In this document: positions 44,491 through 53,214 of the stretch, piece after piece | How the letters are laid out: each line of letters opens with the position of its first letter | How positions within the stretch are numbered: position 1 is the stretch's first letter | Assembly: GCF_000019525.1 (NCBI RefSeq) | Contig: NC_010506.1 | Location: forward strand, 3,534,001-3,598,000 | DNA length: 64,000 nt | Direction: 5' to 3' | Origin: Shewanella woodyi ATCC 51908 | GTDB taxonomy: Bacteria; Pseudomonadota; Gammaproteobacteria; Enterobacterales; Shewanellaceae | Notes under the pieces: model-generated | Databases searched by the model: none | Told to the model about the DNA's origin: nothing | Seen by the model: only the letters and a program-made list of their open reading frames with translations | Program-made: the position numbers and the translations under genes

Positions 44491-46626
44491 TTATTTATCT
44501 AGCTCCATCTTCCTCTGTAGCAGGATATCTGTTTCAACATTTTCAACTTTAGAGTAAACCACCCGTTTGCCATCATCCGATGCACTAACACTTAAGGTCA
44601 AAGCAAAATCCTGCTCATGGTTACCAATATGACTTATCAAGCGGTTATGGTTAGTATCAAATTCATAATAATAGAGCTTAAGTAACAAGCCTTGCCTCAC
44701 CACATAATAGATCCCCTGCTCTGTGATAGCTGGACGATACAAGCTTAAGGAGGGCTGAAGATCATAAAGCCCAAGCTCTGGAGCAAGTTTAAGTGACAAG
44801 AAATCAGCAATGCGAGCCGAATAATTGATAAAAGAGGGGTTGAGATTTTTCATCGACACATCCTGCAACTTCCCCTTCTCTTGGCCTGTCTCCTCCACTG
44901 GTGTTGATGTCCCTAGCTGAAGATCATACATCCAGGGCTGCCACTCGCCTTCATCCAATGCAGAGAAATGGATACGTTTACCATCTGCTGACCACACCAC
45001 AGCATCAAGCTGTTCATAACCAGAAACAATTGGCACCATATGTCGACTAAAGGTATTAATTAAGTAGAGTTTATCTTCTGTGTCACCTAAGAGGATATTC
45101 TCTCCATTTGGTGACCATAATAGGTAATCAGGCTTGATGTTTTCTGCAAGATTTGTGAGTAAGCTGGCCGCTTTTTTATGTTTATGCTTTAACCAGATCT
45201 CAACATGACTCAGCCCATCGGCAGCGCCACGCTGAAAGGAGACAAACGCCATCTGATCTCCCTCTTTTGACATGGTAGGTAATATATCTGTGCGAGCTGA
45301 TGAGGAGACCTGTCGGCTTTTCACCTCACCACTGTTCGATTGATGATGAAGGTCGATATTATACAGGTTCACATTAACCTGCCCTTCAGAGTAAGCCAGT
45401 TGCTGGGTCACTCGATTCACGTCGATATCGGGAATAAAGCCTATCGGATCATGCACCACTTCGCTTTCACCATCGAGTGACATTAAGCGTAAGCTATTAT
45501 TACCTAGCCAAAAGCTTTCATTAACGTTATGCCACTTAAGCCCCCAGTAATCTTGCTCACTGCGATCAATGACTTCACTGGTCAAATTAGCAAGGTCAAC
45601 TAATCTGAGTTCAAACCACTTTTGGCGTTTTTCAACCAACAACATCAACAAGCTCTCTTTATCAATATCCATCAGCAGAGGAGAGAACTCTGGGAGATCT
45701 CGCTGCTGAACTATCTGAGGCGAGTCATCATTTGACAGACTGATCTTAGTCAATATGGCTTGATTATCTCGCCACCTGCGGCGATACAGAGTGTCACTAG
45801 ATACCCAATGCATCTTTTGCCTGCTATAGCCTGGTTCACAATCTCCCAAGTGCCTATCTGGACTCAATCGCCAGGTCTCTACTGGGGTAGAGACTGACAT
45901 AATGCGGATATCACAACTGAGGGGATCATGACGATAATAGATAAGCCACTGACTATCTGGAGACCATTCAGGAGCTTCTTCGCTGTACCCTGTACTTTTA
46001 ATCGAATGGATAGTCTCTGTTTGTGAGTCATAGACAACCAGATCCATCTGACTGCGATTGTCTGAGATCTGACTAAAGGCCAGATAGCGTCCATCGGGAG
46101 AGTAACGCAAAAATCCCTCTGGACCAGGAACAGAGGTCAACCGAGTTTCATATTCATAGGTGGGCAGTGATAGGCTAGGTTTAGTCAACTGAAATAGACC
46201 GAACATCAATACCATGCCTAAGGCGATACCAATCAAAGCCGTCGTCGGTTTTGAGGTACGTTTAACCACGCTTAACCCTTCAAGACTCTCAGGCTCCTTA
46301 ACCTCTTCAATCGTCGCAATTAGCTGATAGCCGACCCTAGGGACTGTGCGAATAAACCTAGGAGTACCTTTATCATCTTGAAGGGATTTTCTTAGCTGAG
46401 TAATGGCTTGAGAGACAGAGTTGTCACTGACAATAGTGTCATGCCATATCTCATCCATAATCAAATTACGTGATACAGCTTCACCGTGGTGTTTAATCAG
46501 TAATTTAAGCAGGGCAAGCTGCCTGGCCTCAATCTCGAGCCATTCTCCATCAATCAAGAGTTTAAGTGCGACAAAATCGACCTCAATCTCATTGACCATT
46601 ACTTTACTGGAACAACTTAACGACAT
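44491..46626 (-). CDS. CadC/ToxR-like membrane regulator with TolB-type beta-propeller
   Basis: 711 residues. An N-terminal OmpR-type winged helix (about 12-108: LLKLLIKHHGEAVSRN, SVSQAITQLRKSL, TVPRVGYQL), one membrane helix (about 130-150), and a large periplasmic WD40/PD40 propeller (about 160-700). Propeller blades repeat x-YSPDGRYLAFS, WSPDSQWLIYY, WSPNGENILLG and WSADGKRIHFS. This is the layout of one-component regulators that sense outside the cytoplasmic membrane. It is divergent from the second receptor and convergent with the Sel1-TonB gene, so it likely controls this cluster. Confidence 0.87.
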   Translation of the reverse strand: MSLSCSSKVMVNEIEVDFVALKLLIDGEWLEIEARQLALLKLLIKHHGEAVSRNLIMDEIWHDTIVSDNSVSQAITQLRKSLQDDKGTPRFIRTVPRVGYQLIATIEEVKEPESLEGLSVVKRTSKPTTALIGIALGMVLMFGLFQLTKPSLSLPTYEYETRLTSVPGPEGFLRYSPDGRYLAFSQISDNRSQMDLVVYDSQTETIHSIKSTGYSEEAPEWSPDSQWLIYYRHDPLSCDIRIMSVSTPVETWRLSPDRHLGDCEPGYSRQKMHWVSSDTLYRRRWRDNQAILTKISLSNDDSPQIVQQRDLPEFSPLLMDIDKESLLMLLVEKRQKWFELRLVDLANLTSEVIDRSEQDYWGLKWHNVNESFWLGNNSLRLMSLDGESEVVHDPIGFIPDIDVNRVTQQLAYSEGQVNVNLYNIDLHHQSNSGEVKSRQVSSSARTDILPTMSKEGDQMAFVSFQRGAADGLSHVEIWLKHKHKKAASLLTNLAENIKPDYLLWSPNGENILLGDTEDKLYLINTFSRHMVPIVSGYEQLDAVVWSADGKRIHFSALDEGEWQPWMYDLQLGTSTPVEETGQEKGKLQDVSMKNLNPSFINYSARIADFLSLKLAPELGLYDLQPSLSLYRPAITEQGIYYVVRQGLLLKLYYYEFDTNHNRLISHIGNHEQDFALTLSVSASDDGKRVVYSKVENVETDILLQRKMELDK

Positions 46627-46904
46627 TTAAGCACTAAAAGCATGTTAACTATTGGTTAATTACAATAACACAGAGTAGTATGTAAGCGTGCATATTCTAA
46701 GTCGCTGTATTAGCTATATCAATAATAAATATAACAGCCTGGTGCATGCACAACTAAGAGAGGTTAAAGGGAAAACCATCTCTTAGGGAAGAATAATTAA
46801 ATATAACTATAAATATTAATTAATTAGCTCACGATTACAGGGTGCCTTAGACCGGTTTTATCCCAGTTAAGCAGTGGCTAAAATTGTAGTATCAGGATAT
46901 TACT

Positions 46905-49532
46905 ATGAGCATCTCATCTCTGCGCTATCTACTCCCTGTGTTGTTACTCCCTGTAACAACTCAAATCACTTATGCCAATCAAGCAGGCTCTGAACATAGC
47001 GATGCTGACACGCTTGAGAAGATTCAGATCCGCGGGATCCGAGGCAGTGTGATCAAGTCAATCAACACCAAACGCACCAGTGTCTCAGTGGTCGATGCCA
47101 TCACGGCAGAAGATATTGGTAAGTTCCCCGACAAGAACGTAGCCGAATCTTTGCAGCGTATTACAGGTGTCTCACTGACACGAGTTCAGGGAGAGGGGGA
47201 AAGAGTCGGTGTTAGAGGAACTGCGCCTAGCCAGAACCAAACCTACATCAATGGCCAGAATATCGCATCGGCAGATTGGTGGATCTCCTCCCAGCCTAAC
47301 CGAGGGTTTAACTACACTATGTTGCCCTCGGAGATTGTCAGCTCACTTGAGGTGAATAAAGCCCCCGAAGCTGATCATGATGAAGGCTCCTTAGGTGGCT
47401 CCATTAATATCAAAACTCGCAAACCGCTGGAAACAGAAAACCATATGTTTGTGGGTACGGCTCAGATGCAATACAGCGAAAGCTCTGAAGAGCTCGATCC
47501 TCAGCTATCACTGCTCTATAACTGGATTAATGAGGATGATAACTTCGGTGCACTTATCTCACTCATTCGCCATGAGAGACACCTAAGGCGCGATGGGCTC
47601 GAATCTTGGGGCTGGGCAGAGCGCAACTTTAATATAGATCAACAAGGCCGTTTATCTCAAACCCAACAAGAGAGCGCCGATCTACAAGATATTTGGAGCC
47701 CTGGAGGCGGCGGAAGCGCGTTATTTGAACAACACAGAGTACGCTCAAGTGCCATGTTATCTCTTCAATATCAGCCAGATCTGGACTGGAATATCGAATT
47801 TGAAACCCTCTACTCTCAACTCGACGCCAACAACAGCAATCAGAACTTCCTTTGGCAGCCCAGTACGGTTTACGGCAGAGGTGGAAAGATTAGTGACTAC
47901 CAGATCCAAGATAACACTTTAACCTCAGCCACCTACAGCCAAGTTCCCACAGATAACCCCAGTGGCATCCCCTTCAGCACAGCGATGGAAGCGATTTGGC
48001 GCGAATCAAAAATCGACACTAGCATCTATCACCTACTCGTTGAGCATGAGTTCGATTACTGGAAAAGCCAATATCAGATTGGCTATACCCGTGCCAGTGG
48101 TGGCACCAGTGGTGACTTCACCTCTCAGTGGTCAGCCAATACTGATTTTACCGTTAACACTCAAACAGCAAGAGATATTCAAACTCAATATACCACCTCA
48201 CCACTACAGGGGGATGCTTGGGCCATCAGTGAAGTGAGGCAAGACTCACACAACTCAGTTGATGATGAGCTGTTTGCTCAGATAGATTTTGAGCATCAAC
48301 TCGACAGAGAGTTTATCGACTCCATAAAATTTGGTGTTAAATACAAGCGTCATACTCGGGACTTTATTCGTTACCGCTCCCGCAATGGTGGCTATCAAGG
48401 CCTTGCTGGCGACTTAGGTTGGACACTTGCAGACTTTCCCGCCAACTTCCCCGATAACTACCTAGAGGGAGTAGGCTCACTAAATACGCTAAAACGCTAT
48501 GCTTATGCAGATACAGGGGCGTTAAACTCAGCTTATAACGACCTCAACTTTATCCGCACAGAGGAGAAACCAAGTAGCTTCGATATCAAGGAAAACAGCT
48601 ACGCTGGCTACACTAAGGTTAATTTTTCAGGTGATAGCTACCGAGGTAACTTAGGTGTGCGTGTGGTTCATACCCAGCAAACGGCCTCAGCCTACCAACA
48701 AGTTCCCTCCGATGATGCTGATAATCTGGAGTATCTCTGGAGCACTTCAGATAAAAGCTATACAGATATTCTCCCTAGCATCAATATCGCCATGGACTGG
48801 CGAGAAGATCTCGTCTTTAGGGTCGCTGCATCGAAAGTGATGTCGAGGCCTGAGTACCACCATTTAATGCCATCGACTAACTATAATGTGACTCAAGCTC
48901 AAGGCGCAGGCGGAAACCCAGATCTGGATCCCTTCAGAGCCACCAAGTTTGATATCGCTCTTGAGTGGTATTTCGATGAAGCAGCCCTACTCTCAATTGC
49001 CCTCTTCCACAAAGATGTCAAATCCTTCATCGATATCAAACGTTATGAGGAGGAGTATGAAAATATTGAGATGATCATCAACCGTCCCATCAATGGTAGC
49101 GGTGGCACCATTAGAGGCGCCGAGCTCAGCTGGCAGCAGGAGATCATCTATGGAGTCGGCATTATCGCTAACTACACCTACATCGATGGGGAGCGTAAAG
49201 ATTCTGAAACCGGCGAACATATCAAGATCCCCGGCCACTCAGATCATAGTGCTAACTTAACCAGTTACTTTGAAAATGACTGGCTGAGCACTCGTCTCTC
49301 CTACAACTACAGAACAGACTTCGCCACGGGCATAGGTGAGGAGGTAAGCGATGATATTGGCCAGCTCGATCTCAACCTCTCATTTATGCTGACGGAGCAA
49401 CTCTCTCTGGTTTTTGAGGGGATTAATCTCACCGATGAGATTATTTACACCTATGAGAGGAACCAATATGCCCCCGTAGGTATCTACAGAAACGGAAGAC
49501 GTTTTTATGCTGGCGCAAGATTCTCTTTTTAA
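46905..49532 (+). CDS. TonB-dependent receptor (TIGR01782-like), second copy
   Basis: 875 residues, paralogue of the receptor at 40192 along its length. Signal peptide to ...TYANQAG, plug DIGKFPDKNVAESLQRITGV, VRGTAPSQNQTYINGQ, PGGGGSALF, MLPSEIVSSLEVNKAPEAD, barrel ending GARFSF. AGGA lies 7 bases before the ATG. The N-terminal RGIRGSVIKS stretch is encoded by 26 bases identical in both receptors (40342-40367 and 47031-47056). The substrate is unknown. Confidence 0.92.
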   Translation: MSISSLRYLLPVLLLPVTTQITYANQAGSEHSDADTLEKIQIRGIRGSVIKSINTKRTSVSVVDAITAEDIGKFPDKNVAESLQRITGVSLTRVQGEGERVGVRGTAPSQNQTYINGQNIASADWWISSQPNRGFNYTMLPSEIVSSLEVNKAPEADHDEGSLGGSINIKTRKPLETENHMFVGTAQMQYSESSEELDPQLSLLYNWINEDDNFGALISLIRHERHLRRDGLESWGWAERNFNIDQQGRLSQTQQESADLQDIWSPGGGGSALFEQHRVRSSAMLSLQYQPDLDWNIEFETLYSQLDANNSNQNFLWQPSTVYGRGGKISDYQIQDNTLTSATYSQVPTDNPSGIPFSTAMEAIWRESKIDTSIYHLLVEHEFDYWKSQYQIGYTRASGGTSGDFTSQWSANTDFTVNTQTARDIQTQYTTSPLQGDAWAISEVRQDSHNSVDDELFAQIDFEHQLDREFIDSIKFGVKYKRHTRDFIRYRSRNGGYQGLAGDLGWTLADFPANFPDNYLEGVGSLNTLKRYAYADTGALNSAYNDLNFIRTEEKPSSFDIKENSYAGYTKVNFSGDSYRGNLGVRVVHTQQTASAYQQVPSDDADNLEYLWSTSDKSYTDILPSINIAMDWREDLVFRVAASKVMSRPEYHHLMPSTNYNVTQAQGAGGNPDLDPFRATKFDIALEWYFDEAALLSIALFHKDVKSFIDIKRYEEEYENIEMIINRPINGSGGTIRGAELSWQQEIIYGVGIIANYTYIDGERKDSETGEHIKIPGHSDHSANLTSYFENDWLSTRLSYNYRTDFATGIGEEVSDDIGQLDLNLSFMLTEQLSLVFEGINLTDEIIYTYERNQYAPVGIYRNGRRFYAGARFSF

Positions 49533-49636
49533 GAGCGAGTAATACCGATCAGTATTAAGGCCGATAGCTAGTTCTTTTGCGGTCTTTACTGGCATGTTAC
49601 ACTCACTTTTTAAAAATCTTATTTAGATAGAGATCT

Positions 49637-50185
49637 ATGAAACAACTGCTCGATTTTCTCCCCTTAGTGATCTTTTTTGCTGTCTATAAAATGTATGATA
49701 TTTACATTGCCAGTGGTGCCCTTATCGCGGCGACGGCCCTGCAGCTGATAGTGACATACGCTCTGTATAAGAAAATTGAAAAGATGCACCTGATCACTTT
49801 TGTCATGGTCACCTTTTTTGGCACACTCACCCTGATTTTCCATGACGATGCATTCATAAAATGGAAAGTAACAGTGGTTTACGCTCTATTCGCCATTGCA
49901 CTAGCTGTCAGTCAACTACTCAATAAACCAATACTTAAGAGTATGTTAGGTAAAGAGCTAGTGGTTGCTGATAAGATTTGGGCTCATGTTACTTGGTACT
50001 GGGTTAGCTTTTTCGTTGCCTGCGGCCTAGTCAACATCTATGTTGCCTTCAGCTTGTCACAAGAGACCTGGGTTAACTTTAAGGTTTTTGGTTTAACCGC
50101 CCTAACCTTGATCAATACAGTCATCACTGTGGTCTACCTCTTTAAAAATATGCCTGAAGAACATAAAAAAGAGCTGAATAAATAA
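49637..50185 (+). CDS. yciB: Inner-membrane protein YciB (septation protein A family)
   Basis: 182 residues with five membrane helices and the family opening [25 protein letters not shown]. It also has [27 protein letters not shown] and [12 protein letters not shown]. YciB affects envelope synthesis and septation. It marks the return to conserved trp-region genes, with yciI and xthA following. Confidence 0.94.
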   Translation: MKQLLDFLPLVIFFAVYKMYDIYIASGALIAATALQLIVTYALYKKIEKMHLITFVMVTFFGTLTLIFHDDAFIKWKVTVVYALFAIALAVSQLLNKPILKSMLGKELVVADKIWAHVTWYWVSFFVACGLVNIYVAFSLSQETWVNFKVFGLTALTLINTVITVVYLFKNMPEEHKKELNK

Positions 50186-50282
50186 CAGCAAACACTTCCA
50201 ATACTCACCCCTTATGGCCTAGCCCTAGCTGGGGCCATAAATCGAAATAAAGCTTTACTTTCAATGTAAAAAGGAATTCACC

Positions 50283-50582
50283 ATGTGGTATATGATCTCC
50301 TCCCAAGATGTTGAGAATAGTTTAGAAAAGCGCCTTGCTGCTCGTCCAGAACACTTAGCTCGACTGCAAGAGCTGTCAGATGAAGGTCGCTTGCTGATCG
50401 CAGGTCCACACCCAGCCATCGACAATGAAAATCCAGGAGAAGCGGGCTTTACAGGCTCACTCGTGGTTGCCGACTTCAACTCCCTTAGCGAGGCTCAGGC
50501 TTGGGCCGATGTCGATCCTTATATCGCCGCAGGTGTTTATGAAAATGTCATCGTTAAGCCCTTTAAACGCGTACTGCCCTAG
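50283..50582 (+). CDS. yciI: YciI family protein
   Basis: 99 residues of the ferredoxin-like YCII family. [29 protein letters not shown] at the start; the likely active His and Asp ([20 protein letters not shown]) are present. Function not established. AAGGAATTCACC before the ATG; xthA starts 9 bases after its stop, so the two are probably cotranscribed. Confidence 0.93.
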   Translation: MWYMISSQDVENSLEKRLAARPEHLARLQELSDEGRLLIAGPHPAIDNENPGEAGFTGSLVVADFNSLSEAQAWADVDPYIAAGVYENVIVKPFKRVLP

Positions 50583-50591
50583 GAACTCACT

Positions 50592-51398
50592 ATGAAAATT
50601 GTCTCATTTAATATCAACGGCATTCGCGCCAGATTGCATCAACTCCAGGCCCTTATCGATAGCCACCAGCCTGACATTATCGGTCTGCAGGAAACCAAGG
50701 CCCATGATGATGTATTCCCAGTGGCAGATGTGGAAGCCATGGGTTACAAGGTCCACTATCACGGTGGCAAAGCACACTATGGTGTCGCTATGCTATCTAA
50801 ACTTGAGCCAGTTAAGGTACAAAAAGGTTTCCCCACTGACGGTGAAGATGCGCAGCGTCGCATGATCATGGGGACATTTACCCAAGAAAATGGCCGCCCA
50901 TTAACGGTACTCAATGGTTACTTCCCTCAAGGTGAAAATATCAGCCATGAGACCAAGTACCCAGCTAAGCGTCAGTTCTATAAAGATCTAATGATCTATT
51001 TAAACGAGCACCATAGCGCAGATGAAGATATTGCCGTGATTGGTGACATCAATATTTCACCGATAGATCTCGACATCGGCATCGGTGAGCCAAATGCGAA
51101 ACGCTGGCTTAAGACAGGTAAATGTAGCTTCCAGCCAGAAGAGCGTGAGTGGCTAAAAACACTGATGGACTGGGGACTGCTCGATACGTTCCGCGAACTG
51201 CACCCAGAGCGCGTTGATCGTTATTCTTGGTTTGATTATCGCAGTAAAGGGTTTGATGATAATCGCGGTCTACGTATTGACGTAGTATTGGCAACCAAAT
51301 CACTCGCTGATCGCCTAGTCGAATCCGATGTGGATTACGATCTACGCGGCATTGAAAAGCCCTCAGATCACGCACCAATCTGGAGCAGTTTTAAGTAG
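50592..51398 (+). CDS. xthA: Exodeoxyribonuclease III
   Basis: 268 residues. Endonuclease/exonuclease/phosphatase fold: [16 protein letters not shown] (metal-binding Glu), [31 protein letters not shown], and the final SDHAPIW with the catalytic Asp-His. An AP endonuclease and 3' exonuclease for base-excision repair. AGGAACTCACT precedes the ATG; ends at a 15-bp stem terminator. Confidence 0.95.
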   Translation: MKIVSFNINGIRARLHQLQALIDSHQPDIIGLQETKAHDDVFPVADVEAMGYKVHYHGGKAHYGVAMLSKLEPVKVQKGFPTDGEDAQRRMIMGTFTQENGRPLTVLNGYFPQGENISHETKYPAKRQFYKDLMIYLNEHHSADEDIAVIGDINISPIDLDIGIGEPNAKRWLKTGKCSFQPEEREWLKTLMDWGLLDTFRELHPERVDRYSWFDYRSKGFDDNRGLRIDVVLATKSLADRLVESDVDYDLRGIEKPSDHAPIWSSFK

Positions 51399-51424
51399 AT
51401 AAACTTTGCTTACGTAGTCGACAT

Positions 51425-51459
51425 AAACCCCATGATTGAAGCTTTCAATCATGGGGTTT
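51425..51459 (+). terminator. Intrinsic terminator of yciI-xthA
   Basis: 15-bp perfect stem AAACCCCATGATTGA / TCAATCATGGGGTTT, loop AGCTT, then TCTT. Confidence 0.9.
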
Positions 51460-51532
51460 TCTTATTGCAACACTGGCTAGCGTTACCACATAAAAAATAG
51501 AACCGCGTAGAAAGCGGCTAAACTGATTTACA

Positions 51533-52420
51533 TTACTTCACAGGCAACGAGCCATCTGTAACATCGACTCGACGACTCAATTCAGTCACTGGTGACAAAG
51601 ATTCATAATTATTAGTAAAGGGTTGGAACAGTTCAAAATCCGCAGAGAAATCATATTCCTCTTCATACTCAGCTAGCGGCGTAACAGGTAACCACTCCAT
51701 TGGCAGATAAGGGCTATCAACTTGCACTTGATAACCAGCTCGCCAAGCTATTTTTGCGTAGATAAAACCAAACATAGACATCAAATGTTCTGTTAACCCA
51801 AGAGCACCATCAAAGTTACGAATTTTTGCTTTTGTTACTGTTAATGTGTGCAGCGCCTGCTCCATTGCTGACACATCACCTTTAGCCAAAGCAAGATAAA
51901 ACTCTTGATCTATTTGATATTTGGCCATCTTCTTTCCTGGTGGATGAGCCAAAATATACTCAGCACGTTCGCCAAGTAGCTCCCACTTGCTCTGCATAGC
52001 CAAGATCGCCTGAAATGCATGATACTCAGGGCAACCGACACGGTTTCTTACCGCTTTGCCACCCGTTACACGATATAGTGGCGAGATAAATTGGCTTTGC
52101 CAATTAATTAACGGCTCATAGTCACTCACTAATGCCATAAAATGACAAAAAGCGCCCTGCCATTCACCACTCGCACCTTGGTAGTACATCCTTTCTAGCT
52201 TTGCTGCTGTATAGGCATGTTGACGTAACTGCAGTAGATCACCATCTTGAAACCACGATAGTAAAGACTTGGCAGAACTGTAATCGCTCAATGTCAACAA
52301 GCATCCTTGCTTTGAGCCTGTATTGGTCTCAATTGCGTGTACGGCTTGACCAATAAAGTGACTAGAACACCCTATACCTTTTAACCGCTCTAGTCCTATT
52401 TCAGGGCATATTTTTGCCAT
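51533..52420 (-). CDS. Imm49-like immunity protein (orphan)
   Basis: 295 residues, mostly helical, no signal peptide. The C-terminal half has the run QEFYLALAKGDVSAMEQAL, then AKIAWRAGYQVQVDSPYLPMEWLPVTPL. This layout (helical repeat, then a conserved G-x-x-V-x-V-D-x-P-x-x-P segment) resembles Imm49, a family of predicted polymorphic-toxin immunity proteins. No toxin gene is next to it: the neighbours are xthA and the oxidoreductase cluster. It could be an orphan immunity gene protecting against a neighbour's toxin. Family call from memory of pattern, so moderate. Confidence 0.5.
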   Translation of the reverse strand: MAKICPEIGLERLKGIGCSSHFIGQAVHAIETNTGSKQGCLLTLSDYSSAKSLLSWFQDGDLLQLRQHAYTAAKLERMYYQGASGEWQGAFCHFMALVSDYEPLINWQSQFISPLYRVTGGKAVRNRVGCPEYHAFQAILAMQSKWELLGERAEYILAHPPGKKMAKYQIDQEFYLALAKGDVSAMEQALHTLTVTKAKIRNFDGALGLTEHLMSMFGFIYAKIAWRAGYQVQVDSPYLPMEWLPVTPLAEYEEEYDFSADFELFQPFTNNYESLSPVTELSRRVDVTDGSLPVK

Positions 52421-52534
52421 AATCTTTAGTACCTTTATAAGCCTATCTCACTGGTCTGCTAACAAAGAGTATCTTGTACTCTTGTCCATTGCATCTAATT
52501 AATAGCAACAAATAACTGTTAATAAAACTCACCA

Positions 52535-52550
52535 TGAAACACTTGTCTCA
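52535..52550. promoter_or_regulatory. Candidate AcoR-type activator site (upstream of oxidoreductase/aco operon)
   Basis: TGAAACA-CT-TGTCTCA, a 7-bp near-perfect inverted repeat (one mismatch) with a 2-base spacer, then AT. The same 18-base frame (16 of 18 identical) is found at 62209-62226 upstream of the porin. It lies 65 bases before the -24 element. Confidence 0.6.
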
Positions 52551-52612
52551 ATATCCTAGCAAAACAAATAAACAGAACACCTAATATATTGTATTTATTC
52601 AAATTTATCTTA

Positions 52613-52629
52613 TTGGCATGCTTGTTGTA
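52613..52629 (+). promoter_or_regulatory. Sigma-54 promoter of the oxidoreductase/aco operon
   Basis: TTGGCATG-CTTG-TTGTA fits the -24/-12 consensus (TTGGCACG-N4-TTGCA) with the GG-to-G spacing of 11 exact and the -12 GC changed to GT. Start of transcription is expected near 52640, 24 bases before the first ATG. Confidence 0.65.
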
Positions 52630-52663
52630 ATCATGGGTAAACCTTAATAAAAAGGAGAAAACC

Positions 52664-53191
52664 ATGAGCAATAATGACCACTCTACATCTAGGCGTAAGT
52701 TTCTCAAAAACACAGGGATAGGTGTTGCAGGGACAATCGTAGCCTCCACTTTATCAGTGACGGGTTCTGTAGCAGAAGAAGCTAACAATATTAGCCTGCC
52801 GGACTCACCACACGTAAGTAAAACCTTGTTGAAAATGGCCAAGGACATCTATCCCCACGAGATGATCCAGAACAAATATTATCAAAAAATTGTCGATGAT
52901 TTGGCCAAACAGCAAAAGAGGTTAATCGATGAAGGCGTTGCAATGCTTGATGAACAGAGCATTGCAAAATTGGGCTCCCCCTTCTTACAGGTCAATTACG
53001 AACCCGATAGAGTTCGCTTGTTACGTTCAATTGAAGAGACCACTTTCTTCATCAAAGTCCGTACAGCATTGATGTTTGGACTATATGACAACCCTGAACT
53101 CTTCCCTCTGTTTGGCTATCAAGGTTCATCAGTAGAAAAAGGCGGTTACCTCAACCGAGGGTTAAACGATCTTGATTGGTTAAGCGAATAA
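52664..53191 (+). CDS. Tat-exported gluconate 2-dehydrogenase subunit 3-like protein
   Basis: 175 residues. Twin-arginine signal TSRRKFLKNTG (8-18) followed by a hydrophobic stretch to about 45. The mature part has the MAKDIYPHEMIQNKYYQKIVDDLA block of the small (gamma) subunit family PF13618. This subunit travels folded through Tat with its flavoprotein partner, which has no signal of its own: the GMC oxidoreductase starts 23 bases after its stop. AAGGAG precedes the ATG. First gene after the sigma-54 promoter. Confidence 0.78.
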   Translation: MSNNDHSTSRRKFLKNTGIGVAGTIVASTLSVTGSVAEEANNISLPDSPHVSKTLLKMAKDIYPHEMIQNKYYQKIVDDLAKQQKRLIDEGVAMLDEQSIAKLGSPFLQVNYEPDRVRLLRSIEETTFFIKVRTALMFGLYDNPELFPLFGYQGSSVEKGGYLNRGLNDLDWLSE

Positions 53192-53214
53192 TCTCACTTA
53201 CAGAGGAAATAGAC

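Noticed and set aside
51399..52663. Toxin partner for the Imm49-like gene
   Set aside because: The flanking sequence on both sides is short intergenic DNA with a terminator and a promoter; no toxin-like frame.
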